From Hyphomonas sp. (GTDB lineage Bacteria; Pseudomonadota; Alphaproteobacteria; Caulobacterales; Hyphomonadaceae), in NCBI RefSeq assembly GCF_016125515.1, contig NZ_WGLO01000008.1, positions 248,001-312,000 of the forward strand: a stretch of DNA of 64,000 bases, in the 5' to 3' direction. The translations under genes and the position numbers were made by a program. Of this stretch, positions 28,475 to 37,291 are shown one piece after another. A model generated the notes under the pieces. It had not been told where the DNA came from, searched no databases, and saw only the letters and a program-made list of their open reading frames with translations. Position 1 is the first letter of the stretch; each line of letters opens with the position of its first letter.

Positions 28475-28854
28475 TCCTTCACCAGCCAGAGACAGCCCAT
28501 CTCGTGGAGCTGACGGAAGCTCTCCGTGGAGCGTTCCGTTGCGCCCCGGGCGAGGCGGCCAGCGGTTTTGCGGTTCGCGGCCAGCATCAGGACGCAGATC
28601 AGAAGGCCGGCGCCCGCCGTCCACCAGCCCACCGGCAAGGCGGCCAGCACCCCAACCAAGACGGCCAGATAGGCCAGCGCGTCGAGCAGGCGGATGCGCA
28701 CGTCCAGCCATCGGCCGAACGGTTTCAGCAGTTCGGGCTGGCGGTGCAGCGCCTCGGCATCGATCGCGAAATGGGTGCCGGGTGTCTTCTCGAAGACCAG
28801 CGCCCGGGTCATCCGTCCACCGTCATGCGGGTTCGGTTTGCAGCTCAGGAACAT
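28471..28854 (-). CDS. Hypothetical small membrane protein
   Basis: The 127-residue product has a soluble N-terminal part (MFLSCKPNPHDGGRMTRALV) and a hydrophobic hairpin at about residues 53-87 (LAYLAVLVGVLAALPVGWW and LLICVLMLAA), then a basic C-terminal tail. No family is recognised. GAGGAATC precedes the start at 28854; the open frame continues to 29028 but without membrane or family features. The 199 bp up to the PHA depolymerase gene at 29054 should contain two divergent promoters. Confidence 0.6.
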   Translation of the reverse strand: MFLSCKPNPHDGGRMTRALVFEKTPGTHFAIDAEALHRQPELLKPFGRWLDVRIRLLDALAYLAVLVGVLAALPVGWWTAGAGLLICVLMLAANRKTAGRLARGATERSTESFRQLHEMGCLWLVKD

Positions 28855-29053
28855 GGCAGATTCCTCGTATTTCGCCCCAGACGCCGAAGTTTTAACAGCA
28901 AGGCCTGACCTGAATATTCCCATTCGCGGGAAAATTAGTGCTTCATCAACAGCTTGCGTTAACCGTCGAATATTGCGCGCAGCGGGCGAGGGCCATTGCG
29001 GGATTGAAATCCTGCGCCTACGCTGCACTGCAACATGAACGGTGAGGCAGACG

Positions 29054-30343
29054 ATGCTCTATTCACTTGTCGAGATGAACCGGGTGGCGATGGCACCGAT
29101 GCGGCTGATGGCGAAAGCCGGGCGCGCCGCGCTGGCGTCTCCGCTCAACCCGATGGGCCAGACAAGTTACGGCAAGTCGCTCGCGGCGATGGCGGACGTG
29201 TTCGAAAGCGCGACGCGCTATTACGGAAAGCCGGAATGGCGGGTCGACTCGGTGCGGATCAAGAGCATCACCGTGCCGGTCACGCCGATGGTCGCCTGGC
29301 GCTCGCCCTGGTGCAATCTCATCCATTTCCGCAAGGATCCCGACGCGCTGGCGATGACCCAGCGGGCAGGCGCCGCGCCGCTGCCCCGCATGCTCATCGT
29401 TGCGCCTCTGTCGGGTCACTATGCCACGCTGCTGCGCGGCACGGTCGAAGGCTTCCTCGAGACGCATGACGTCTACATCACCGACTGGACCGATGCGCGC
29501 ATGGCGCCGATCTGGCTCGGCCGGTTCGATCTCGACGATTATATCGATCACATTCGCAAGGTGCTGACCCATCTGGGCGGCGGCGTGAACGTGCTGGCGG
29601 TCTGCCAGCCTGGCCCGCCGGTACTCGCCGCCATCTCGATGATGGCCGAGGATGAGGATCCGGCGTTGCCCGCGACGATGACCTTCATGGGCTCGCCTAT
29701 CGATGCGCGCCTTTCGCCGACGGTTCCGAACAAACTGGCCGAAGAGCGGCCGTTCGAATGGTTCACTGAGAACATGATCCACACGGTGCCCGCGCCCTAT
29801 CCGGGTGTGATGCGCCGCGTCTATCCGGGCTTCGTGCAGCTCGCCTCGTTCATGAACATGAACTGGAGCCGCCACGTCGATGCCCACTGGAAGTTCTTCA
29901 ACCACCTTGTGGACGGGGACGGCGAACCGGCCAGCAAACACCGCGAATTCTATGACGAGTATCTCTCTGTGCTCGACCTGACGGAAGAGTTCTATCTCCA
30001 GACCATCCAGCGCGTGTTCCAGGAACACCATTTGCCGCGAGGGATCTACAAGTATCGCGGCGAGCGCCTGGTCAAACCTTCGGAGATCCGCACGGTGGCC
30101 CTGATGACGGTCGAAGGGGAAAAAGACGACATTTCAGGCATTGGCCAGACTCAGGCCGCGCATGATTTGTGCACGAACATTCCGAAAGACATGCAGATGG
30201 ACTATATCCAGCCAGGCGTGGGTCATTACGGCGTGTTCAACGGCTCACGCTTCGAAACGGAAATTGCGCCGCGCGTAACTCAGTTCACCCGCCGCTTCAC
30301 CAACCGCACGCTCGAAGAAGCCGCGGCCGCCCGCAAGCGCTGA
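29054..30343 (+). CDS. phaZ: Intracellular polyhydroxyalkanoate depolymerase
   Basis: The 429-residue protein starts MLYSLVEMNRVAMAPMR and carries VYITDWTDARMAP, the nucleophile segment LAVCQPGPPVLAAISMM and the histidine loop VGHYGVFNGSR. This is the intracellular PhaZ family, whose nucleophile is a Cys in place of the Ser of other lipases, and which mobilises stored polyhydroxybutyrate in the cytosol. Length fits the family. A GTG four codons upstream is an alternative start; GGTGAGG precedes the ATG. No PHA synthase or phasin is nearby. Confidence 0.9.
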   Translation: MLYSLVEMNRVAMAPMRLMAKAGRAALASPLNPMGQTSYGKSLAAMADVFESATRYYGKPEWRVDSVRIKSITVPVTPMVAWRSPWCNLIHFRKDPDALAMTQRAGAAPLPRMLIVAPLSGHYATLLRGTVEGFLETHDVYITDWTDARMAPIWLGRFDLDDYIDHIRKVLTHLGGGVNVLAVCQPGPPVLAAISMMAEDEDPALPATMTFMGSPIDARLSPTVPNKLAEERPFEWFTENMIHTVPAPYPGVMRRVYPGFVQLASFMNMNWSRHVDAHWKFFNHLVDGDGEPASKHREFYDEYLSVLDLTEEFYLQTIQRVFQEHHLPRGIYKYRGERLVKPSEIRTVALMTVEGEKDDISGIGQTQAAHDLCTNIPKDMQMDYIQPGVGHYGVFNGSRFETEIAPRVTQFTRRFTNRTLEEAAAARKR

Positions 30344-30348
30344 CGCCG

Positions 30349-31425
30349 TCAGCTGCCGCAGCAGCAGGCGTCGAAGTCCAGCAGTTCGATTTCGGGGCTG
30401 AGGTCGCCGTCCTTGGCCGGCTCTTCGCCGGCGAGCGCGGTCGACAGGTATTTCTTGTTGTCATCGCAGAAGATCGTCGCGACGCAGGCGCCGGGCCCGA
30501 GGCGTTCGGCGGCCATGACGGCGCCGATCAGGTTCGCGCCTGAGGAAATGCCGACACCGAGGCCGAACTCGCGCGCTAGGCGCTGCGCCATGCGGATAGC
30601 GTCACCGTCCGACACGGCAATTACATCATTCAGTTCACGGAAGTCCACCAGCGCCGGGATGAAATCGTCCGAGATGCCCTGGATCCGGTGACTGCCCACC
30701 TTGTGACCGGTCGAGAGGGTGGGGGATTCCTTCGGCTCCAGCGGATGGATCCTCACGCCGGGATGGGCGGCGCGCAGCGCCGCGCCGACACCCATCACGG
30801 TGCCGCCGGTACCGACGCCGGCCACGAATGCGTTCGGTGAGAGTCCGAGACAGGCGAGCTGGCGCAACAGTTCGGGGCCGGTCGTCTCGACATGCGCGCG
30901 GGAATTGTCGCCGTTCGAGAACTGGCACGGCAGGAAGACATCATTGCGGGCTGCAGCGAGGCGCTCGGTGGCGGCGATGGCGCCCAGGAAGCCGCCCTCG
31001 GCCCGGCTGACCAGGTTGAGGCGCGCGTCCAGGCTGCGGAGCAGGCATTTGCGCTCTTCGCTCATCCAGTCTGGCATGAAGATCTCGACCGGGTGGCCCA
31101 GCGCGCGGCCAAGGGCGGCGAGCGCAATGCCGGCATTGCCGCTGGTCGCTTCGGCAATCGTGTCGCCAGGCTGCAGCACGCCGGACCGGTAGGCCCGGCT
31201 GAGGATCGACAACGCCATCCGGTCCTTGATGGAGCCGGTCAGGTTGTAGTGTTCGGCTTTGGCGTGGATCACGTGCTCGCGGCCGCGATACCTGAGGCGC
31301 ACTGAGATCAGCGGCGTGCGGCCGATCAGGGCAGCAAGGCTTCGCAGGCGCGGCGGCCCGGCGAAGGGGCGCACGGGCGCCGCCGTTTCGTCTGAAAAGG
31401 AGTCGCGCGAGGGCAGGGCTGACAT
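30349..31425 (-). CDS. PLP-dependent cysteine synthase-family protein with C-terminal CCC motif
   Basis: The 358-residue protein matches the CysK/CysM fold: [10 protein letters not shown], the PLP lysine in [10 protein letters not shown], the substrate loop [11 protein letters not shown], phosphate loop [12 protein letters not shown] and GISSGAN. It has a 20-residue leader and an unusual tail ending FDACCCGS. O-acetylserine sulfhydrylase activity is possible, but related PLP enzymes break down cysteine or make other beta-substituted alanines. The divergent Lrp-type gene at 31539 suggests amino-acid-responsive control. The stop lies 6 bp from that of the convergent phaZ. Confidence 0.85.
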   Translation of the reverse strand: MSALPSRDSFSDETAAPVRPFAGPPRLRSLAALIGRTPLISVRLRYRGREHVIHAKAEHYNLTGSIKDRMALSILSRAYRSGVLQPGDTIAEATSGNAGIALAALGRALGHPVEIFMPDWMSEERKCLLRSLDARLNLVSRAEGGFLGAIAATERLAAARNDVFLPCQFSNGDNSRAHVETTGPELLRQLACLGLSPNAFVAGVGTGGTVMGVGAALRAAHPGVRIHPLEPKESPTLSTGHKVGSHRIQGISDDFIPALVDFRELNDVIAVSDGDAIRMAQRLAREFGLGVGISSGANLIGAVMAAERLGPGACVATIFCDDNKKYLSTALAGEEPAKDGDLSPEIELLDFDACCCGS

Positions 31426-31538
31426 GGAACGCTCCGTCTGGAGCTTTGCAGGGTGCGCTGCCCGCGATCAAATTTCATTCCAGTATTTCGGGATTTGCCA
31501 CTTTTTGTGATCAATAAATTCGGATATCCAGTTCGATT

Positions 31539-31997
31539 ATGGAAAATATTGATGATACGGACCGTCTCATCCTGAGGGCGCTCCAGGCGGACGCCAGCAC
31601 GTCGCTCGAATCGCTGGCCGCGGCCGCCAGCATATCGGTGAACACCTGCTGGCGGCGGGTGAAGCGGCTCGAAGAGGCAGGAGTCCTGGTGCGCCGGGTG
31701 GCGCTGGTTGATCCCGAAAGCGTCGGCCTGGGCCAGACCGTATTCGTGGCGATTCGCACGCGGGAGCATTCGGCCGATTGGGTCGAACGCTTTGCCAAGG
31801 CGGTGCGCAGTCTGCCCGAAGTGGTGGAATTCTACCGCATGGCGGGGGATGTGGATTACCTGCTCAAGATCCAGGTCGGCAGCGTCAAGGATTATGACCG
31901 GGTCTACCGCGCGCTGATTTCGCGGATCGATCTTGCCGATGTGAGCGCCACGTTCGCGATGGAGTGCATCAAGAACACGACCGAGCTGCCGCTCTGA
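31539..31997 (+). CDS. Lrp/AsnC-family transcriptional regulator
   Basis: The 152-residue protein has the N-terminal winged helix (DDTDRLILRALQADASTSLE..AAAASISVNTCWRRVKRLEEAGV) and a C-terminal RAM ligand-binding domain with VVEFYRMAGDVDYLLKIQV. Such regulators bind an amino acid and control adjacent genes. It is divergent from the cysteine-synthase-like gene with 113 bp between the starts, so that gene is the likely target; local regulators in this family often sense cysteine or similar amino acids. The ligand is inferred. Confidence 0.92.
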   Translation: MENIDDTDRLILRALQADASTSLESLAAAASISVNTCWRRVKRLEEAGVLVRRVALVDPESVGLGQTVFVAIRTREHSADWVERFAKAVRSLPEVVEFYRMAGDVDYLLKIQVGSVKDYDRVYRALISRIDLADVSATFAMECIKNTTELPL

Positions 31998-31998
31998 C

Positions 31999-32157
31999 CT
32001 AGCGCGGCGGCTGGACCTGCTCGGCGGGCACCGGCGAACGGAATTGTTCCTTGTGGCGTTCCACCGACGTCAGACCGAGTCCGGTCGAAATGGCAGCGGC
32101 GATTGCCGCGCCGATGGCGGCGCCGATCACCTGCCGAGTCTGTCTGGAAAGCTGCAT
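31999..32157 (-). CDS. Hypothetical 52-residue protein with one hydrophobic segment
   Basis: The product MQLSRQTRQVIGAAIGAAIA has a glycine/alanine-rich hydrophobic stretch to about residue 30 and a polar C-terminal tail with VERHKEQFR. It is probably a small membrane-associated or exported protein. GGGGATGG precedes the ATG at 32157. The stop is 1 bp from the lrp-type stop. No family is recognised, and coding status is uncertain because of the size. Confidence 0.4.
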   Translation of the reverse strand: MQLSRQTRQVIGAAIGAAIAAAISTGLGLTSVERHKEQFRSPVPAEQVQPPR

Positions 32158-32238
32158 CGTTCCATCCCCTGTCTGTAGGGGAGACGGGTGCAAGGGATGT
32201 GCCTGCCGGCGTGCCGGGCCGGCCGCAAGGGAAACGTT

Positions 32239-33060
32239 TCAGGGAAGAAGGCCGCGCCCGGCCTCCGCCTCACGGAGATCCGCGCCCACGTGATGATGGT
32301 CATGATCATGGTTATCGAGCACCCCCTGGCCATGGAGCGGCAGCGCGAGAATGGCGAGTGCAAAGGCGACGCCCGCGCCGAGGGCGCTGAGGCCGCGGGC
32401 CGGGGAGACTTCGCCCAACGGCTGCATCATGGGTCCCGTCGCGACATAGATCAGCAGGCCGGCGGACACCGCATAGAGCGCCGCGATGGTGTCCGCGCCG
32501 AGGCCGGTGACGAAGAGGCCCGAGACCAGCGCGCCCAGCGGCGTCGTCGCCCCGGCCGCGAGGAAAGCCCAGAGCAGCGCTTCGCGGACCTTGAACCCAT
32601 GCCGGGACAGGATCGCGAAGGCGATGATGCCTTCGGCAAACTCGTGGAGGATCAGCCCCAGAGCCGCATAGACGCCGGACTGGAAGCTGGCCGCGAAGGA
32701 GACCGAATAGATCACGCCGTCGAAGAAGGAATGGATCGCCACCGCCAGCAGGGGCGTGAAGGCGAGGGCGCGCGAATGGCCGGCATGTTCCTGGAAGAGG
32801 GTGCGCATCGCTAAGCTCATCAGCAGGCCGCCGAAGAAACCGCCCAGCACGAATTGACCAGCGCGGGGCAGGGCCGCCATGGCTTCCGGCACGATGTGGA
32901 GCAGGCTGGTGGTAATCAGCATGCCCGCCGCCGACAGTGCGAACAAGCCGGACTGGCGCGCCGACCATTCGCTACGGAACGCAACGGCCGCCAGTCCCAG
33001 CGACGTGACCAGCGCGGCGAGCAAGCCGAAGGAAACGGAGGCCTGGAGGGAAAATGGCAT
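32239..33060 (-). CDS. ZIP-family metal transporter
   Basis: The 273-residue inner-membrane protein has about eight membrane segments and the paired metal motifs of ZIP carriers: IHSFFDGVIY in segment 4 and LHEFAEGIIAF in segment 5. A short His-rich stretch (NHDHDHHHVG) near the C-terminus may bind zinc. ZIP proteins import Zn2+ or related divalent metals. It is divergent from the ZrgA-like lipoprotein, with a palindrome at 33131-33151 about midway, consistent with joint Zur control. The C-terminal His stretch is cytosolic or periplasmic depending on topology. Confidence 0.9.
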   Translation of the reverse strand: MPFSLQASVSFGLLAALVTSLGLAAVAFRSEWSARQSGLFALSAAGMLITTSLLHIVPEAMAALPRAGQFVLGGFFGGLLMSLAMRTLFQEHAGHSRALAFTPLLAVAIHSFFDGVIYSVSFAASFQSGVYAALGLILHEFAEGIIAFAILSRHGFKVREALLWAFLAAGATTPLGALVSGLFVTGLGADTIAALYAVSAGLLIYVATGPMMQPLGEVSPARGLSALGAGVAFALAILALPLHGQGVLDNHDHDHHHVGADLREAEAGRGLLP

Positions 33061-33130
33061 GTAAGGGCAGATCCAGTTGGCGCGGCGCGAAAAGACGCCC
33101 GGCGGAGACCGGAAGGCGCTTGCGAGAAGT

Positions 33131-33151
33131 GTTATATTGTTTCAATATGAC
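33131..33151. promoter_or_regulatory. Putative Zur operator between the ZIP gene and the zrg-type operon
   Basis: The arms GTTATATTG and CAATATGAC (one mismatch in nine) flank TTT. The AT-rich palindrome stands out from GC-rich surroundings and lies about 70 bp from each divergent start codon. GTTATA-type palindromes are the usual Zur recognition sequence in alphaproteobacteria, and both flanking genes belong to zinc-uptake families. Binding is inferred. Confidence 0.6.
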
Positions 33152-33218
33152 CTTGGCGAGCAGAATCTTCGCCTGCCGCCGCGCGCCTCCCGATATCCCT
33201 CTGCCTGGAGCCTTGCAG

Positions 33219-33833
33219 ATGAGCCACCTTCTGTCCCGAACCCTGGGTCTCGCGCTGGGCGCGGGCCTGCTCTTTCTGGTGGCCTGCAGCGCCAAGGAGC
33301 CGGCTTCACCGGCGCCCGCCGAACCGGACACCAGCGCCGCAGCGGTGGCGGAGCCCGCCGAGACGCAGGCGGATCATGACATGGACGCGGCCGGGCATGA
33401 GGACCATGCCGATGACGATGAAACGGGTGGCGGCACGCCCCACGTGCACGGGATCGCCGATCTTGCGATCAGCCGCGAGGAGAACATCCTGTTCGGTGAG
33501 CTGATCTCGCCGATGGCCAATCTGGGCCTGTCCGAATCCGATGGCGCATACACGGACGTCGTAACCGCCGAACTGGGCGGTCTGGTCGAGATCGTCGGCG
33601 GCGAATGCGCCGCCAGCGTGCCGCATCCGATGACCGACAGCAGCAGCGGACATACCGACAGCATCGTCCACTTCACCTGGACCTGTGCCAAGCCGGATGC
33701 CGTGACCGCGATCCGCTTTGCCGGCTTCGAGGCCTTCCCGGTCTTCGAAAAGGTCGGCGCCGTCTATGTTACGGCCACTGAACAGCGGGCCGGTGAGCTG
33801 ACACCGGCAGCGCCCGAACTGTCGCTCAAGTAG
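33219..33833 (+). CDS. ZrgA/DUF2796-family zinc-uptake lipoprotein
   Basis: The 204-residue protein has a lipoprotein signal (LGAGLLFLVAC at residues about 14-24), an acidic His-rich linker (DHDMDAAGHEDHADDDETGG) and a DUF2796 domain starting HVHGIADLAISREENILFGE. In Vibrio cholerae the family member ZrgA belongs to a Zur-regulated zinc-uptake system; the His-rich segment suits metal binding in the periplasm. The ATG at 33219 gives a clean signal peptide; the upstream frame does not. The next ABC genes follow at 8 bp and with a 4-bp overlap, forming one operon. Confidence 0.85.
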   Translation: MSHLLSRTLGLALGAGLLFLVACSAKEPASPAPAEPDTSAAAVAEPAETQADHDMDAAGHEDHADDDETGGGTPHVHGIADLAISREENILFGELISPMANLGLSESDGAYTDVVTAELGGLVEIVGGECAASVPHPMTDSSSGHTDSIVHFTWTCAKPDAVTAIRFAGFEAFPVFEKVGAVYVTATEQRAGELTPAAPELSLK

Positions 33834-33841
33834 TCCGGCGC

Positions 33842-34537
33842 ATGAACGAGTCCATCATCGAGGTTCGCGGCCTCGGCTTTGCCTGGAAGCACGGGCCGCA
33901 GGTGCTCGACATTCCGGAGTTCGGCATCGAGCCCGGCGAGCGGGTCTTCCTGCGCGGGCCTTCCGGTTCCGGCAAATCCACACTTCTGGGCCTGATCGCA
34001 GGCGTGCTCGCGCCACAATCCGGCACCATCCGTGTGCTGGGTGAGGACATGGCGAAACTGTCTGCCGCGCGACGTGATCGTCTGCGCGCGGATCATGTCG
34101 GCGTGATCTTCCAGATGTTCAACCTCGTGCCTTACCTGTCGGTCACCGGCAATGTGCTGCTGCCGCTGCGCTTTTCGCCGGCCCGCCGTAAGGCGGCCGG
34201 TGCGGATGCGGAAGGGGAGGCGCGCCGCCTTCTCGCGCGCCTGGGGCTTGACGATGAGGCGCTGTTGCAGCGCCGCGTGTCGGACCTGTCCGTGGGCCAG
34301 CAGCAGCGTGTCGCCGCCGCGCGCGCATTGATCGGCGCGCCCAAGCTGATCATTGCTGACGAGCCGACCTCTGCGCTCGACGCCGATGCCCGCGACCGGT
34401 TCATCGCGCTCCTCTCCGAAGAGGTGACACGCTCCGGTGCGAGCCTCCTGTTCGTCAGCCATGATCGCAGCCTGGCGCCCCTCTTCACCCGGGCGGTCGA
34501 TCTCGCCGCCATCAACCGTGCGGGAGCGCCCGCATGA
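33842..34537 (+). CDS. ABC transporter ATP-binding protein (LolD/MacB type) of the zinc module
   Basis: The 231-residue protein has Walker A GPSGSGKST, Q-loop VIFQMFNLVPYLSV, signature LSVGQQQR and Walker B LIIADEPTSALD, with a SHD switch histidine. It belongs to the family pairing with FtsX-type permeases rather than with importers of the ZnuC type. It directly follows the ZrgA-like gene and its ATGA stop-start overlaps the permease gene, so the three form a complex or pathway in one operon. What it moves is not established. Confidence 0.9.
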   Translation: MNESIIEVRGLGFAWKHGPQVLDIPEFGIEPGERVFLRGPSGSGKSTLLGLIAGVLAPQSGTIRVLGEDMAKLSAARRDRLRADHVGVIFQMFNLVPYLSVTGNVLLPLRFSPARRKAAGADAEGEARRLLARLGLDDEALLQRRVSDLSVGQQQRVAAARALIGAPKLIIADEPTSALDADARDRFIALLSEEVTRSGASLLFVSHDRSLAPLFTRAVDLAAINRAGAPA

Positions 34538-35802
34538 CCGCGCTGCTTTCTCTGGCCTGGCAAAGCCTGCTCAACCGCAAGGGCTCAGTGATCCTCACGA
34601 TCGTCGCGGTGGCCCTGTCCGTCGCGCTATTCCTCGGCGTCGAGAAGGCGCGCAGCGGGGCGCGCGAAGGCTTCGGCAACACGATTTCCGGCACCGATCT
34701 GATCGTCGGCGCACCGACCGGCTCGGTGAACCTGCTGCTCTATTCCGTCTTCCGGATGGGCAACGCGACAGCCGAAGTCTCCTGGCCGACCTATCGCAAG
34801 ATTGCCGAGCGCCCGGATGTCGACTGGACCGTGCCCATCGCCCTCGGTGACAGCCACCGTGGCTACCGGGTTATGGGCACCACGCTCGGCTATTTCGATC
34901 ACTACAAGTTCGCGGGCGGCCAGTCGTTGACTTTTGCCGAAGGCCGTCCGTTCAATGATCTTTTTGATGCCGTCATCGGCTCCGAGGTGGCCCTCGAACT
35001 CGGCTACACGCTGGATTCACCGCTGATCCTCTCGCACGGCCTTGGCAGCGCCGAGCTGGGCGGCGGGCACGAGAACCGGCCGTTCCGCGTGGCCGGTATC
35101 CTGAAACCGACCGGCACGCCGGTGGACCGGACCGTGCATGTCTCTCTGGAGGCGATCACCGCCATACATGTCGGCTGGGAAACCGGCGCCAAGAATCCCC
35201 TCGCGGATACTATTCCGGAGGACATGATCCGCTCCTTCGACCTCACGCCCAAGACCGTCACGGCCATCTTCGTCGGCCTGAAGCGCAAGGGTACAATCCT
35301 GACGACCCGCCGGGCGATCAATACCAACAAGGGCGAACCCCTGATGGCGATCATCCCCGGTGAAGCGCTGGCCGAACTGTGGAGCGTCACCGCAGTGGCT
35401 GAACGCGCCTTGCTGGCGGTGTCTGCTTTCGTCATCGCGGTCGGGCTTGTCTCGATCCTCACCTCGATCCTCACCAGTCTCAACGAGCGCCGGCGGGAGA
35501 TGTCGATCCTGCGGGCCACGGGTGCGCGTCCGCATCATGTCTTCTTCCTGCTGGTGCTGGAGGCCGGGCTTGTCGGTTTCCTCGGCGCTCTGCTTGGCAT
35601 CGTGCTGGTGCACAGTCTTATCGCCGTGCTCGCGCCGCTGCTGCAGGCCCAGTATGGCGTCTCCTTCGGGCAGGGCCTGCCGGGAATGGTGGATCTCGCC
35701 GTGCTCGGCGCGGTCACGCTCGCCTCGCTGGTGATCGGGGCGATCCCGGCCGCCACCGCAATGCGCCGTTCGCTGGCCGACGGGCTCAGCGTGCGGCTGT
35801 AA
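34534..35802 (+). CDS. FtsX-type ABC permease of the zinc module
   Basis: The 422-residue protein has an N-terminal membrane segment (SVILTIVAVALSVALFLGV), a periplasmic domain of about 230 residues with GTDLIVGAPTGSVNLLLYSV, and three C-terminal membrane segments (residues about 285-415) with the SILTSLNERRREMSILRATGA coupling loop of MacB/LolE permeases. These transporters usually act on lipoproteins, peptides or envelope signals rather than free ions. Its place between a DUF2796 and a DUF3299 gene is typical of zrg-type operons. Confidence 0.9.
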   Translation: MTALLSLAWQSLLNRKGSVILTIVAVALSVALFLGVEKARSGAREGFGNTISGTDLIVGAPTGSVNLLLYSVFRMGNATAEVSWPTYRKIAERPDVDWTVPIALGDSHRGYRVMGTTLGYFDHYKFAGGQSLTFAEGRPFNDLFDAVIGSEVALELGYTLDSPLILSHGLGSAELGGGHENRPFRVAGILKPTGTPVDRTVHVSLEAITAIHVGWETGAKNPLADTIPEDMIRSFDLTPKTVTAIFVGLKRKGTILTTRRAINTNKGEPLMAIIPGEALAELWSVTAVAERALLAVSAFVIAVGLVSILTSILTSLNERRREMSILRATGARPHHVFFLLVLEAGLVGFLGALLGIVLVHSLIAVLAPLLQAQYGVSFGQGLPGMVDLAVLGAVTLASLVIGAIPAATAMRRSLADGLSVRL

Positions 35803-35855
35803 GTCATGGTTTTCGGCTCTGGCGTCTGGCGCCCGGGCCGCTTAATTAGGAACAC

Positions 35856-36632
35856 ATGATGAAAACGCTTCACGCCTCCGCCCTTACCGCCACGCTGATG
35901 CTGGGCCTCGCCGCTTGCGGCGCTGCGCCGTCTTCGGACACTGCCGACGCTTCTGCGCCTGCTGCAGCCGCAGAAGCAGCGACAGTCCAGACAGCCGAGG
36001 CCGCGCCTGCGGCTGAAACGGCGGTCGAGGTGACAGAAGCTGAAGCCACATCCGGCCCGCAGGTCGGCGACAAGATTGGTGAGACCGCCGCAGACCGCGC
36101 CGCCGCCCGCGAGGCCAAGGCCGCCCAGCGCGCCGCCGATGCCAAGAAGCGCGACGAGGAACTCGCCGCCCGCGGTATCCAGCGGATCGGCTGGGAAGAC
36201 CTGATGCCCGAAGGCGAAGAAGAACGCCTCGCCCAGATGTACCAGGCGCAGATGGCGATGCTCTATTCCGGCGCCGGCGTGTCGGAAGGCTCGGCCGCAG
36301 ACACCGCCGTGCAGATCGGCACGTTCAACACGGTGAAGGAACTCAACGGCAAGAAGATCCGCATCCCGGGCTATACCGTGCCGTTCGAATACGGCGCCGA
36401 TGCGCAGATCAAGGAATTCCTGCTGGTGCCGTATTTCGGGGCCTGCATCCACGCGCCGCCGCCGCCGCCGAACCAGACCATCTTCGTGATGGCCGACAAG
36501 CCGATCAAGATGAAGGATCTCGCCCAGGCCGTCTGGATCGAAGGCACGATCTATACGCAGACCCAGAACAGCGAGCTGGCGGACGCGGCCTATACGATCA
36601 AGCTCGACAAGGTCGAGACCTACGAATATTGA
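35856..36632 (+). CDS. DUF3299-domain lipoprotein
   Basis: The 258-residue product has a lipoprotein signal (ALTATLMLGLAAC), an alanine-rich linker, a charged helical stretch (AAREAKAAQRAADAKKRDEE) and a DUF3299 domain at about residues 150-258 with ELNGKKIRIPGYTVP, FLLVPYFGACIHAPPPPPNQ and a terminal KLDKVETYEY. DUF3299 proteins accompany DUF2796 and FtsX-type ABC genes in other proteobacteria, so a part in periplasmic metal handling is likely; biochemical activity is unknown. The conserved Cys-Ile-His-Ala-Pro segment looks like a metal or substrate site. Confidence 0.82.
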   Translation: MMKTLHASALTATLMLGLAACGAAPSSDTADASAPAAAAEAATVQTAEAAPAAETAVEVTEAEATSGPQVGDKIGETAADRAAAREAKAAQRAADAKKRDEELAARGIQRIGWEDLMPEGEEERLAQMYQAQMAMLYSGAGVSEGSAADTAVQIGTFNTVKELNGKKIRIPGYTVPFEYGADAQIKEFLLVPYFGACIHAPPPPPNQTIFVMADKPIKMKDLAQAVWIEGTIYTQTQNSELADAAYTIKLDKVETYEY

Positions 36633-37291
36633 CCGCGCCCGATCCCAGCCGTCTTAAGTGCGTCGCCTGGGACTTTGACGGCGTCCTCAATCGCAACATC
36701 CAGAATGGCGCCTTCGCCTGGTCGCGCGACTTCGAGCGCGACCTCGGCCTGTCGCTGAAATCCTTCAGTGCCCACCTGTTCGGCGGGCGGTTCCAGAAGG
36801 CGATGGTCGGCGAGGCGTGCCTCGTGGAACTTGTCACTGAATGGACGCAGCAGAACGGCGCCGAAGGGCGCGCCCGCGAGATACTCGACTACTGGTTCCA
36901 CAAGGATGCGATCCCGGACCATGACACATTGGCGATTGTTAGTGCCCTGAAGGGCAAGGGCGTGCGCAATGTGATGGCCACCAACAACGAGATCCACCGC
37001 ACCCATTATATTGAGACTGATATGGGCTTCGGCGCGCATATGGAGCGCATCTTTGCGGCGGGCCGCATGCGGATCGCCAAGCCCGACACGGCCTATTTCG
37101 CGCATATCGAAACCGAGCTCGGCGCAGATCCCGGCGAGATCCTGCTGGTGGACGACCTGCACGAGAACATCCTCGCCGCGCGCGGCCGCGGTTGGCAGAC
37201 CTTCCATTTCACCGAAGGCGCTCATGATGATCTGGCAGGCGCGCTGGGCCTCGGGCCGCTCGGCGCCTATGGCGTCTCGCCCAGCAGGTAG
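36629..37291 (+). CDS. HAD-superfamily hydrolase
   Basis: The 220-residue protein has the HAD motifs in order: nucleophile Asp in VAWDFDGVLNR (DxD), motif II Thr in VMATNNE, Lys in RIAKPDTAYF and the acidic pair in ILLVDDLHENI. It is probably a small-molecule phosphatase. The only start consistent with the family is a TTG that overlaps the stop of the DUF3299 gene by 4 bp, so translation is coupled. Whether it shares the zinc function is unclear. The end overlaps the convergent soxR by 25 bp. Confidence 0.85.
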   Translation: MTAPDPSRLKCVAWDFDGVLNRNIQNGAFAWSRDFERDLGLSLKSFSAHLFGGRFQKAMVGEACLVELVTEWTQQNGAEGRAREILDYWFHKDAIPDHDTLAIVSALKGKGVRNVMATNNEIHRTHYIETDMGFGAHMERIFAAGRMRIAKPDTAYFAHIETELGADPGEILLVDDLHENILAARGRGWQTFHFTEGAHDDLAGALGLGPLGAYGVSPSR

